In this document: one piece after another, positions 36,650-48,599 of the stretch
How the letters are laid out: each line of letters starts with the position of its first letter
Position numbering within the stretch: position 1 is the stretch's first letter
From: Paralvinella palmiformis
Lineage: Eukaryota > Annelida > Polychaeta > Terebellida > Alvinellidae
Direction of reading: 5' to 3'
DNA: 64,000 nt
Assembly (NCBI GenBank): GCA_025642065.1
Contig: JAODUP010000032.1
Span: 988,501-1,052,500, forward strand
Program-made: the position numbers and the translations under genes
Notes under the pieces: model-generated
The model's database searches: none
Seen by the model: the letters and a program-made list of their open reading frames with translations, nothing else
What the model was told of the DNA's origin: nothing

Positions 36650-37058
36650 GTTCAGTCAATAAATAATAAGGGCTTGGACTAAAGTCTTGCATGTCTCAAT
36701 GCAAGTTTCAGTTGAAGATGAAATATCATCCCATTTATCACATGGTTTTAAAGCCAGGTAAACTTGTTTATCGTCGATATAACAAAGATATCTAATATTA
36801 GTGTCGTTTAATAATTTCACCAACTGGTTTGGTATACATACAGTAATTATTTGGTTCTAAAACGGATCCCTGTGATACACCAATATAGAGATCTACATCT
36901 GGTGATGTTTTATCCGCCACTGAAACGCACTGAGTTCTGTAGCCTAGGTACGAATTTACCCAAGTTAAGGCATTTTCCCTGATTCCAAATGAATATTCTA
37001 AACGCTTCAATAGTATTGGATGATAGATTATATCGAAAGCTGGAGATAAATCAAGCAT
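36650..37058 (-). pseudogene. L2/CR1-group LINE reverse transcriptase fragment
   Basis: Minus-strand frame begins MLDLSPAFDIIYHPILLKRL (RT motif with the first catalytic Asp), then SYLGYRTQCVSV, VSQGSVLEPNNYCMYTKPVG (PQGSVLGP-like) and, after a frameshift, ISYIDDKQVYLALKP. The catalytic YADD reads YIDD. 5' truncated; the 3' tail is at 36459-36535. A 17-bp tandem duplication (TAGGCGGTTTGTCAGAG) lies at about 36582-36616. Confidence 0.8.
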
Positions 37059-37059
37059 A

Positions 37060-38815
37060 ATTTATGGAGTCATCAGTCCTTCATCAAGAGCTTTGACATG
37101 TCGTTCAATCTTAAGGTTGCCAAATTTAGCTTTGCCTCTTTTTTTTTGGTACACGCAGATACTGCGGAGGAGAACTTGGTTATGCATTGTGTCAAAAAGA
37201 TGAATAAGTCTGACCTCACTCTAGTAGCAAATTCAGCTTAGCAAAAGTCGCTAAAGAGGAACATTTTCCTTTAGTAAATAAGATTCTTCTTTAGCAGAAA
37301 CTAAACTGTAGCGTAAATAATATTCTGAAAGTTTTTCAACTTTGCTTTTATAATTTGGCAAACATATTGGAATATAATGTAAGATGGGAGTTGATTTTGA
37401 TATTCATCAGTTCATTATAGCACACGATACTCTGTTGTGTAGTAGCGATAATATACCCATTTATAACAGTAATATTGTGTAACGTAAACTACATGTATTT
37501 ATTACAATCTTAAAGATTGTATGTCATTATGTATTTACAAATTGCACATAATACCTTTTCCATTTTTCATCTTGAAACATATTACATATACTGAGAGATA
37601 TCCCGTTATACTAAATCATGTAACCATGGAAAAATCATAAACTATTCTACCATACAAAGACATTGACTTAAACCTGATGTTGCACAATGATTGAATCAGA
37701 GATCAACTGTCAAATTAAGAAAATTAAATAGAGTCAAATTAAAAAAGCTAATTATATTATATAGAGAGGCTGAATTACTCCCCTCTAACGGCTCCATCTT
37801 TGAACATTTGTCTGATGCCACTATAAACATAAATAGACTAGATCTATAGATCTAGATCTATAGATCTAGATCTACCCAAATGTTTTTTTTTAGTTTTAGT
37901 CAATATTGAAGACCCCACCCTTGGATACGCCTTAGATTCTTAGTCCAATTCCTCTCCCCGACCTGCCCTTCTACACGGATAACCACGCGTTAATTCTAGC
38001 AGGAAACAGCCCAGACATTATACTTATTATGCTGATAACAGACGTGTGCAAGGTTACATACATGTGTACTAACATGATTCTATAATAGTATACTTTTCCA
38101 TGTCATGTGTTAATTTATCAAAACTACCTACTATTGTCCAGTAAGCTTGGAATATAAACTGGCAGTAGTCATCACATGATACTATTGTTGACATCGAAAT
38201 GAAAATTTTCCACATGATTTTCTTTTCATTAATTCAGAGGCAATAAGCCAATGCCAGTAGTTATTTCATGAGTCCCTATTATAAAGATCCATTTTCCCAT
38301 TTAACTAGATTGGCTCATTAAGCTGAACCTTCCATGCGAACGTTTAAATGTCAACTTCACGCGTAGTTTTCATACAATAGTCACAAGTATAAAAATCGGA
38401 AGAAAAAAACAGTTGGTAAATACCTATTTGATGTTTGCTGAATTTTAACATCAGTTGTCGAAGATGTTGCTACCTAGAGGCTTTCGCACAATTAGCTAAA
38501 GGGCACATTTCGTACATTAAGACAGAAATTTGTAAATAACGAGCATATTTGTACGGTACTTCGTTTGTTGTTGATACTGATCATAATGCGTTGGTGTGAT
38601 TGTATGACGTTAAAGGCACCAACCAGAAGCTGTTGATATAGTGATTTATTTTTTAACAGTACATATTTTCTGTTCGCCATCAACGTGGTATGGATCATGT
38701 AAATGCAGATGTTCAATCACGTATCTAAGCATATTTAACCTGAGACCTATTTTTTAAACTTAATTGGAATTTACTAATTTTGTTTATTTATATGGAATTT
38801 AACATTGGGAAGGTG
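37060..38815. other. Stretch without a recognised gene
   Basis: AT-rich. Contains a palindromic AGATCT repeat cluster at 37838-37875 (TAGATCTATAGATCTAGATC, twice). No supported coding sequence. Confidence 0.5.
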
Positions 38816-38820
38816 CATAC

Positions 38821-38940
38821 GACATTGTGTCATGGGTTGTGACATTGTGTCATGTGTTGTGACATTGTGTCATGGGTTGTGACATTGTGTCATGTGTTGT
38901 GACATTGCGTCATGGGTTGTGACATTGTGTCATGGGTTGT
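38821..38940. repeat. 20-bp minisatellite, six units
   Basis: Six perfect-length units of GACATTGTGTCATGGGTTGT. Units 1-4 alternate GGG and GTG at positions 14-16, implying a 40-bp higher-order unit. It abuts (AT)n about 30 bp downstream. Confidence 0.95.
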
Positions 38941-38969
38941 GTGTGACAGACTGGGGTTGCCGTTTAGGT

Positions 38970-38970
<1 letters not shown>

Positions 38971-39061
<91 letters not shown>
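38971..39061. repeat. (AT)n microsatellite
   Basis: About 90 bp of pure AT dinucleotides. Confidence 0.97.
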
Positions 39062-39065
<4 letters not shown>

Positions 39066-39394
39066 TGAAAATAAATATGGAATATATCCGTTGCATTCTT
39101 TTGTGGAAAACATATTAGGACCAGTTGGTTAATGTATATGATCTGTTAAGTGGAATTAGCGTAATCATTAATACATAACAAGTATTTTGGCATACGTTTT
39201 CAACACGCAGTATTGTTTTGAGTGAGTTGGTGACCAATAAAATACCCAAGGTCCAATTGGCTTGATATCTGAAGCTCTATAAATAAGGGGGTAGAGCTAT
39301 TGAAATCTCTAGTTGTACTCGGGCTTGCCATCAGAATTTGCTGAAATGTTTGGGCAACTTTCGTGACATGATGGTCCGCCACTTTAATGAAGGA

Positions 39395-39690
39395 ATTTAT
39401 CGACGAGTATGGGTTCCAAACAGAAGGTCATTGCCCAAGTTCTTGGGACAGCACAGGGAACAGTCTCAAAGGTGCTTAAGATAAATCGTGAGACGGGCGT
39501 ACGCACACCCAGAGCTAGACCCGGACGTCCTCGTAAGGCAACAGAAAGAGAAGACCGTTATCCGCTACGTTTGTGCTGAAATGGGCGTACCATGTCAGCA
39601 AACACCCTTCGTGCTGAGTGGTTACGGTTCACTAATACCGCTGCATTCAGAATGTTAGTGAATCTGCAATTGATCCCTTACGTGAATACC
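39395..39690 (+). pseudogene. Tc1-like transposase N-terminal (HTH) fragment
   Basis: A plus-strand frame reads SKQKVIAQVLGTAQGTVSKV, LKINRETGVRTPRARPGRPR, then ATEREDRYPLRL and, after a stop, SANTLRAEWLRF. This is the paired-like helix-turn-helix DNA-binding region of Tc1/mariner transposases with its GRPR hook motif between the two helical subdomains. The catalytic DDE domain is absent and no inverted repeats were found. Ends about 100 bp before the duplicated glycosyltransferase unit. Confidence 0.75.
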
Positions 39691-39794
39691 TTAAATGATC
39701 TTTGTCGTATATCGATCTATGAAATCTAGATTATAATTGTAGATGATATTGTTTTAGAAACACTTTACAATAAAGGCCACATCCACCTTGAGTG

Positions 39795-40435
<641 letters not shown>

Positions 40436-42182
40436 ATGATTACTACGCCAGGAAACAAATTTATGGGTAAGTTAATTTAAATAGAACAAAATAGGCAGTG
40501 TAGATAACCACTCACATATTTTCAAAAAACTATTATAACTGTTTCAATTTATATATACAAAGTGTATCTAAGTATATATTCACATTTATAATTTGTATTT
40601 ATCATCAATCACTTTCAGAACGAAGAATCTTGAGAACAGTGACCACAAAAGTAGCATTAATGTCAATTTTACTTCTATTGATAAGTGTTGGATACTTGTA
40701 TTCTAACGTAAATGAATACAGCCATTTCAATATTAGCTTCAACAAACATTTTTCAATTTACCATCAAACAAACTTCCGTCACAAAGAAGATACAGATGAA
40801 GACATCACAAGGACTGCCGATTATAAAACTTTTGACTCTTTTATTGATGCTGTCCAATACTATGCCGTGAATAACACCATTGTGGTGGCATCATTTGATA
40901 TTACCTACGTATCAATGGCACTGAATTTATTTCTGACTTCGTTTAGAAAGTTTAATATTAATAATCACTTATTTGTTGCTTCTGATCATCTTGGATGTGC
41001 TGAATTGTTATCTCATGATGCTCACTGTATCCAGTATATGAATCTGAGCATTTCAAAGAGTCCGAGTTACTTTTATGAACCTGATTATAACATAAAGGCT
41101 TGTATCAAACCCAAAATTGTATTGGACTGCTTGAAAGCGGGTTTTGACGTGCTCCTGGTCGATGTAGATATTATATTTCTGAAGAATCCGCTTCCATTTA
41201 TTAGTAATTACAGTGATTGTGATTTCATAACTCAAATTGACCCTTACTTTGGTGATATAAACTCGGGATTCTATCTGGTAAAAGCTAGCTCAAGTGGCTT
41301 GGAATTGTTTACAAAAATTGTCGAAATGATTAATGGTACATCGAAAGGCGACCAAGAATATGTTAACGACGCTCTACATGAGCTAGGAGAGAGCATCAAA
41401 ATACAACGTCTCTCTCCTGAACTCTACCAACTCGGAAGTGTATTCTTCACGGAAGGTAATCGTGCATTTGCTGGTGATAATCCATGTACTGATTGTATAA
41501 TCGTTCACAATAACTACATCGTTTCATTGGAAGCTAAGATATATCGCTTTAAAGAATATGGAATGTGGAGTGTTGATATAGGCGACTATTACAGCGATAA
41601 AACTAGAAAGTACATCAAGTACGGGAATCCAATAGATTTCGGAGCTCGGGAAGAGTTTGGATGTAATAATACGATGGAAGAGTTTCTCTAAAGACTGCAC
41701 TAATAATTGGACACATTCTCAACAGGACAGTCATCATGCCACGTTTTCACTGTGACGGGAAAATACACATATGTCACTTTGGTTTTCGTTTCTATGTCAG
41801 AAGATTGGAATTATATTTACCAGTTTTGGAGACATATCGGGAAAATGTGTTCTTGGAACATCCACTTGTACCAGAAAGTACAAAGAAATCAGTTTCAGAA
41901 ATGTTTGTCTTTGACAATCCAATATGGCAAACACTAACTAGAAACGACAAGAATCAAACAACAAATGTAAAAGTTATGAAGACAGAACAATATAACATCT
42001 CTGACAGTGATATAAAACGATGGTTCGGATCTGAAAGTTCTCAGGTGCTTCAGTTTTACTCGTTATACAACGAAATATATTGCGAGGATTCGGAACTTAG
42101 ACATTTCCAGAATACCATAAACAGTGCTATACAAACATCAGATGTTGTGCAGTCTGGACAGAAGCATATTTCTGTACCATAA
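40436..42182 (+). pseudogene. Glycosyltransferase copy 2, frameshifted
   Basis: Exon 1 40436-40466 encodes MITTPGNKFM plus one base; donor GTAAGT; 152-bp intron; acceptor TTTCAG ending 40618; exon 2 from 40619. The fused frame continues M...ERRILRTVTTKVALM with the same signal-anchor helix. The PF03407 domain is complete, with DVD at the DxD site (DVLLVDVDIIFLKNPLP) and DQEYVNDAL. One base is missing relative to copies 1 and 3 at about 41678-41683 (GGAAGAGTT versus GGAAGAAGTT), giving a stop at 41689-41691. The downstream C-terminal module remains open in another frame to 42182 and is nearly identical to copy 1. Either a recent pseudogene, a truncated catalytic-domain-only protein of about 364 residues, or an assembly error. 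Confidence 0.8.
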
Positions 42183-42279
42183 CCATCGGATTGATGTATT
42201 TATTAATTCCGATTAAGTTACTATAAATTGTTGATGTTGTTCAAATGTTATGATCTGGTATGTCATACTGATTGCACTG

Positions 42280-43085
42280 AGGGTAGCCAACACGGCTTCT
42301 TTGAATGCAAGATTGTATGATGAGAAGGGAAAAGGTCACGTATTCTTATTTCAGATGGCACAAATAATATGTGCCTATCTTGATCCATATAAAGTAAGGT
42401 CAGAGATACTCTGGCTTAGCCATCCTCGTGACCTTAACTTCCCCCGTGTTCAATCTAACTACTTCTAACTGACATCGTATTTAGTTCATTTAAATAAATC
42501 TGACAGCTAGGCAGATGCTTCTTGTTACAAGTGTATAAAACAATCATCTTAAAGAATTTCACCATTTGTTTTCTTTATCCATTTCAGTAACATATGAGGC
42601 TGTTTGGACCAACTATGCTGTAATATTAGGAAATAAGCTTTTCTTCCGAACATACATATTTGGCTGCACTTGCAAATATATTTAGACAAGAGCGACAAGT
42701 GACATTTATTTTTGAATTGGATCATTCAAATAATGTAAAATAGTATGGATTTAATAGATCATATATCAATCAGCATGAGACATCCATCATGAAAGGTCAC
42801 GAATTAGTTACTTAAGACGTTAATAACACGTTTAAAACACGAATAATCACATGCATTAATGGAAAATATTGACATGATGAGTCCTGGGTTCTCCTTATGG
42901 TCGCCAGGTGTGGGAGTACAACTGGCAGAAGGGTAATTAGACCAGTAGCCAGTTTTATAAGAAAATAGTATAACAACAAAGAGATCAATGGTGAATAATG
43001 TCATCAGAGAAGGCCACAGTTTCCTGTTCAACTAGTTAGTTGCCCCTGTGTGTACTGCAACTACAGGCTGAAACAGTTATTTCCA
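42280..43085. other. Stretch without a recognised gene
   Basis: Past the end of similarity between copies 2 and 3 (about 42290). An AATAAA at about 42494 could serve copy 2. No other supported feature. Confidence 0.4.
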
Positions 43086-43089
43086 CTAT

Positions 43090-43960
43090 CACCATCAATT
43101 GCATGCTGTCACAACAATGAGTGTGTCTCACTAAGTCAACTAAACAATTGACCATTTTGGCACCTGTTGGTAAAAAAATTTTTTCGGGCCAAATTTTAAA
43201 GGACACCCAAATCTTTTTTTACGGGGGAAAAGGGATAAAGGGTTTTGTTTGTATATTCATAAAGCAATAAAAATTTAAAACATTGGGGTTTCCCATCGAT
43301 GTTGGTAAAATCCAATGTCGGTTTAACCCCCCCCCAAATTCAGAAACCCAAATTTTACCACCATAAAAATAAAAGAAAAGTGTTAGTGAGGGGGACTTAA
43401 AACCCCAAAGACAAAACCCTTTATGTATTAAAACAACACGTACACAAAAGTGAACCATATCTATGGCCACACACTAAATGCAGTTATTAAACGGCAAATG
43501 AGGTCAATCATTAACGGAACCACTTCAATTGTTGATCCAAAGGTAATCACTCAGACTCCCATATTGCCATTCATTTCTCAGTGAACTATGCCAAGCAATA
43601 GCATATGAAAAAAGGGAAAACACTCTTTTTTTCTGTGCCAAATTTAATTAAGGACATCCAATCATCTGCCACTTTCCTGATTACGAGTGGCTCTATACAA
43701 GTTTGGTATCAAGGTTTTGATTGTTAACCATACACCACTGCAGATAAAAATGATAAAATTGAGGTCAAACAGATGGAGGAAATCGGAAAGCCAAGTGTCG
43801 CTTTCCCCCCCCCCCCTATCGAGGAACCAATTTTACCATCCATCAGCAACAATACAAGTAAAAGTGTAGTGAGGTTGGATGACGGTTAATCACCAAATCA
43901 AGGAGGACCTATGTATATCACAAACCAACACGTACACAGAGAGTAAATAGCCTTCCTTGC
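43090..43960. repeat. Diverged duplicated block (43140-43450 and 43605-43960)
   Basis: The two halves share an ordered series: CCAAATTT...GGACA(C/T)CCA, a poly-C run followed by GA(G/A)GAA-CCAA, ATTTTACCA, AGTG...TAGTGAGG and CAACACGTACACA. The left half is unusually rich in homopolymer runs (AAAAAAATTTTTT, GGGGGAAAAGGG, CCCCCCCC), unlike the right half. Confidence 0.5.
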
Positions 43961-44299
43961 AGCATGTAAACATGAGAAACCATACTTCTTTATAAACGAA
44001 CTTGATCAGTTAAGCGTATGATACGAAAATCTGGCTGGAAAAAAATATTACAATTACACCGAGAAAAGGTGGATCTCTCTCTTGTGATTCTGCTACCAAA
44101 GAAGAAGGCGGAAATTTCAATTGCTTAGTGGTAATGGTAGAGCAACTAGCACGCACAAAACCCAAATATTTATCCACAAATATTGTGAGCGAAGCAATAC
44201 AATCCACGTTCGTCAGAATTATGACAGGAGAGACCACAGATACAGATACTTAAACAAATGTATATATGCACACGCTCTGTTAACATGTCTTCGAGCTAT

Positions 44300-44960
44300 G
44301 AAATGAATGAAAAGGTTTGGGAGATTTGCCGAATTTCAGGAAACAAAGGGATTGACCATAACCAATGTTCTCATATAAATACATCTTTCTTGGTCAGTTT
44401 ATTTACAAACAAAAGAGGACGGGGTTTGATGAGGACAACAACCATGAGTGGTCATCTGATTGTAGTCCAGCAACGAATAACAGAAAAGTACCCAAAGACC
44501 AAACACAGTACCCACTGTACAAAACACTTTCTTCAGCTTGTCACTGTGGACAGCTGCACCACAGAGGTCATTAAACTTAAGCACTTCACGACTACATTTC
44601 AAGAACCAACCTTCTTCCCCACAAACAGTGCCAAGAGGAAATATATTTTGAAAGTGGCAATGAAAGATGGCAACACAAGTTCTGTGAACTGTCATGTCAT
44701 GGCAACACAGCAACACAACTAGTACCAACACACCCAGCCAACTATACGATGCACTTGAAAAGATAAAGAACAAGTCGAAAGATCAGTCAGCAAACGACGC
44801 ACAGTCATTTTTGAACACCCTTTTAATGTTCCAAAGCATTATAATAACTGTCATAATACACAACATTGTTAGTTTTATTCGTGCACTATCAATTGCACGG
44901 GAAGCAAAAATAAGTAACCTTGTATCTGACCATTAGGATGCTCAGAACGTAATTTTAATG
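44300..44960 (+). pseudogene. hAT-like (DUF4371/ZMYM-type) transposase-derived remnant
   Basis: Frames read TTTMSGHLIVVQQRITEKYP (44438-44500), THCTKHFLQLVTVDSC, FQEPTFFPTNSAKRKYILK (44600-44655) and, after a frameshift, SQLYDALEKIKNKSKDQS and AQSFLNTLLMFQSIIITVII, then SFIRALSIA and ISNLVSDH (44735-44935). This matches the order MSGHxxGVQxRIxxxYP, VHCxxHxLNLVxxDSC, then a helical spacer in hAT-family transposases related to 52-kDa-repressor/ZMYM-type proteins. The BED finger, the first catalytic Asp region and the dimerisation tail are not visible. Confidence 0.7.
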
Positions 44961-44964
44961 ACGT

Positions 44965-46370
44965 AATCAATGCGGTATGAAAATGTCTCTTACCACATCT
45001 TTTATGCTGGAGAAGTAGATATTGCTTTATATTTATCTGTGGGACTAAGACAAAATATGTACTGTTAAGCAAACTGACACAGAGCAAATGCTTCTATAGA
45101 CACAGAATAAGATCACTAAAATAAACTTGTCCTCTCCCATTTATCGGCCATGTGCAACAAAATCTCAAAAGTGATATCCTTGGTTAATACATCATCTTTA
45201 ACAAACTAAGTAATATCACAGAATCAGTCCAGGAGGATATCTTAGAGGCTCTTCGGGAGAATTATAATAATGCCATCCAAGTTTCATTAAGAGGTAAATA
45301 AGTATGGATTTTCTAATGAATTCAGATTGCCTATTCAATTGTTTAAATTAAATTAAATTAAATTCGTTTATTTCAACATTCATAATACATATTTTTAACG
45401 AAAGCAAACACATATAGAATGTTGAAAAGGAGGATGCTTGAAGCATTGCTTATATAATGCAGCCCTCTTAACACAGCATTAAAAATATTCGTGACAAATT
45501 TAAAAATAAAAATATGCAATAGATTAAAAAGTCCTTAAATTTAATATATACATATCTAAAACAGTTAATAATTCAGGTTAGAACTCACTTATAATTAATT
45601 TTTTCCTATTGATCATTTCGCAAATTTCGTTGCCCTTCATTTCTGACACACAATTATTTTGTATATGTCTATTCGCCAATATCCGCAGTAGCTGTTTTAG
45701 AGTTTTATGTCAAATGAATGTAAAAGTATTATGAAAGAAATTATTTTGTGAAGAAGCGTATGCATGGCTGCTGTCATATTTGCTCAGATAGATGTACTTA
45801 CTTTTTTAGTACACAGATGTGCATCTAGGCGTGCTTTTATTTAATATTTCTTCTATTCTGTACGGGAAGAACTCTCAAAATTCGCCTCCTCGGCTCGGTA
45901 TTTCGTGCCACGGGTGGTTATTTTAATAGTTGCCTCCTATATTTAGTAAAACTGTCTGCGGTCTTGAATGAGTAAAAATAAATTAAATTAAAAGATGTAC
46001 ACTCTTCTTTTCGCTTTGTGTATGAGCAAAGAATATCTTTATAATAAGTATATCATATTCTATTCCATAGTCATCTAAGATATAATTATTTAACTGGGAG
46101 ATATATCTTACAATTATAACAAATATTTAGATTACAGGAAATAACACTATGTACAATTACGTGCAGACTACACACAGCTCACAATGATCGTGAATTTTAA
46201 TCTAAGGTCATTATAAATTAAATATTGGATGATTACCAAATACCTTTTCGGGATTGTTTCATCCATGAAATCGTAACGCAATTATAACGTGTCTAATAAT
46301 TAAACTATCTTTAAACATACCAAAATATTAAATTCCAAGAATTTGAAATTGTCTAAACGAACGCCTTGTA
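44965..46370. other. Stretch without a recognised gene
   Basis: 45195-45297 could encode NITESVQEDILEALRENYNN and is followed by a donor-like AGAGGTAAATAAG, so an orphan exon is possible. (AAATT)n lies at about 45345-45365. The remainder is AT-rich without supported features. Confidence 0.35.
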
Positions 46371-46372
46371 CA

Positions 46373-46375
<3 letters not shown>

Positions 46376-46470
<95 letters not shown>

Positions 46471-46575
46471 CACACACACACACACACACACACACAAGAG
46501 AGAGAGAGAGAGAGAGAGAGCACACACACACACGCACGCACACACACAAATACGCGCGCACACACACACACACAA
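46376..46575. repeat. (CA)n-(GA)n-(CA)n microsatellite
   Basis: About 200 bp, directly abutting a family A copy on its right. Confidence 0.97.
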
Positions 46576-47350
46576 TTTATATTTCACCACACCTAACTGC
46601 ATATACTTAGGGACGCACGGAAACGTATGAGGATTAGCTGTTGGGTTCGAGTAAATCATAGTATTTACTCAGGTTTGAGACGATATTTCGTTCTAATCCA
46701 GTAATAATCCATTGCGCGGTATTGCTACTTTGTTTATATTTTAGTTAAATCACTTCAGTGAGTCCATACTGAGTTAGTGTACATTCTCTTTGTTATGAAT
46801 AAACTGTAATGTTTGTTAACACGCTGAGGTTATATATAGGCTTAGATTTTCAGTTAGGTTAGAGAAGAACTTCGAGGTCAACATCTCAGGTGTCGAAATT
46901 TTTATATATATGTTTCTTTTGGATCACAGAAAATTACTGTTGAATGTAAACTGTGGTGTCAAAATAGTTTATGATATGTATGTAGCAAGTCACCATTGAA
47001 CCACACGCACGTGTTGTTTGTTGCGAGCTGTGATATCAAATGGTATGTGTTTACGTGCTTCCGCTTTTTGTACGTAGCCTGCATGTAGCCGCTTTCCTGT
47101 GGGCGTGACATATTTGTCGCGTACGAAAAGCGAATTAGCTGGTTCCCACAGGCTGATGAGTAGACCAGACACATGCTTAGGTATACGCATACATCTATCA
47201 ATATGTGGAAGTATGGAACATTTAATTTTTAGATAAATGTATGTATAGTTGTATTTGTATTTAGATTTATGGAGGTAGGTCTCGAAGGATGTTTAGATAT
47301 GTTGATGCTCTGTGCCTGTTGCCTCTTTATATGCACCCTAAAACACACGC
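46575..47350 (+). repeat. Dispersed repeat family A copy
   Basis: Opposite orientation to 17680-18905 and very similar to it. Shared strings: AACTGCATATACTTAGGGAC (46592), GAGTCCATACTGAGTTAGTG (46761), ATATTTGTCGCGTACGAAAA (47109), GAGTAGACCAGACACATGCT (47157). It ends near CACCCTAAAACACAC, so the last about 300 bp of the longest copy are missing. Confidence 0.75.
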
Positions 47351-47808
47351 GCACACACACATAGACACACACATACACAAAGACACCCCACACTCTCTGC
47401 TCGCTTATATATATAAAATATTACAAAATATTTTTTATGAGAAGATAACTCTACTACAAAATTATTCACACTTTATGAATGAAATGTTTGCATTCGTTAA
47501 GCCTCTAAATAATTGATGACTAAGTTCTTAATTTATGAATTTTGCATACATGTCTAACAAATAGTTCCATAATAACTATAACTTAAAGGCGTGAGTACAG
47601 TACAACACGACTTTATCTCACACGCATAATCGGAATACGGATATAACGAATTCACGGTTATGACGAAGATATGACAAACAGAACATTGTCAACTTGTACG
47701 CAATTATTTCCTGCCTGTCACCCGGAAGAAGCCATTCCGTAGCCGCTCAAAGCATCAGTCTCAAAGGGTTTAGGTCAGTGAGGGAATATTTCCTAATAAG
47801 ACTACCCT

Positions 47809-47899
47809 GTCACACAACACTGGAACAGTCACACAACACTGGAACAGTCACACAACACTGGAACAGTCACACAACACTGGAACAGTCACACAACATTGG
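47809..47899. repeat. 19-bp minisatellite (GTCACACAACACTGGAACA)
   Basis: Nearly five head-to-tail units, four of them identical. A looser array of the same monomer (CACACAACA(A/C)TGGGAC, CACACAACACTCGAACAC) occurs at 48417-48475. Confidence 0.95.
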
Positions 47900-47947
47900 T
47901 CCCAACTTCCGGTCGAGGAAATTGGAACGCAGACTGGAAAAATCAGG

Positions 47948-47992
47948 TTTATAAACGTGGTGAATTATTGTTGTATCGCTGGTTGCATAAGC
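47948..47992. repeat. Short dispersed repeat shared with 1833-1875
   Basis: TTTATAAACGTGGTGAATTA then TTGTTGTATCGCTGGTTGCATAAGC with few differences from the 1.8 kb copy; see that entry. Confidence 0.5.
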
Positions 47993-48329
47993 TGTGTGCG
48001 TGGAAATAATACAGACGGGATATCTTTTCATCTGTAAGTATAAGGAACACATTTAAAATAGCTGTTAAAGCGGGTTTTTTGCGGGAAATTAAGCTTAACT
48101 GTTATTATATTTAGCCTGTACGACAACCCCCGGCCTATCTCTGGCGTTTGATCCCAATTAAACTAGATCTACGGACTTGAATAAAACGACTTTTACATAT
48201 TCCATGACATATAATAGTAGAGGAATAATACAGATTGTCTGCACACACAAAATTATAATGCACACATCATAATAAATGTCTGTATTCGTAGGTTCAAAAC
48301 TCGAAGCGCAGCCGCTTCAACGGTGCTTT

Positions 48330-48475
48330 TTCCCTTGCCGGAAGTCAGAGCTGTTTGGTCATGGCGGCATATTCAAACGCTACTGACTGTTCGGTCTAGT
48401 TTTATATTTAGGTCAATGCACACAACAATGGGACAATCACACAACACTCGAACACTCACACAACACTGGGACGCA
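48330..48475 (+). promoter_or_regulatory. Possible promoter patch with ETS and YY1-like motifs, plus minisatellite remnants
   Basis: GCCGGAAGTCAGAG (about 48340) is an ETS-type site and TCATGGCGGCAT (about 48359) a YY1-like site, 20 bp apart, a pairing common at TATA-less promoters. The downstream frame is not recognisable. A degenerate piece of the 19-bp minisatellite follows. Confidence 0.25.
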
Positions 48476-48599
48476 CGGCGGCAGGTGCGACGATTTCCTT
48501 TCATCTGGTGCGCCATAGTCGATAGAGTACTTCTTCAAAGCAGATGTAATGATATTATTCTATGGGTGCTAAGTCAATGATTGAAACTGTAGGCTAGTT

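Noticed and set aside
47809..47899. CRISPR-like array of short repeats
   Set aside because: The 19-bp units are directly head to tail without spacers, and the DNA is eukaryotic; it is a minisatellite.
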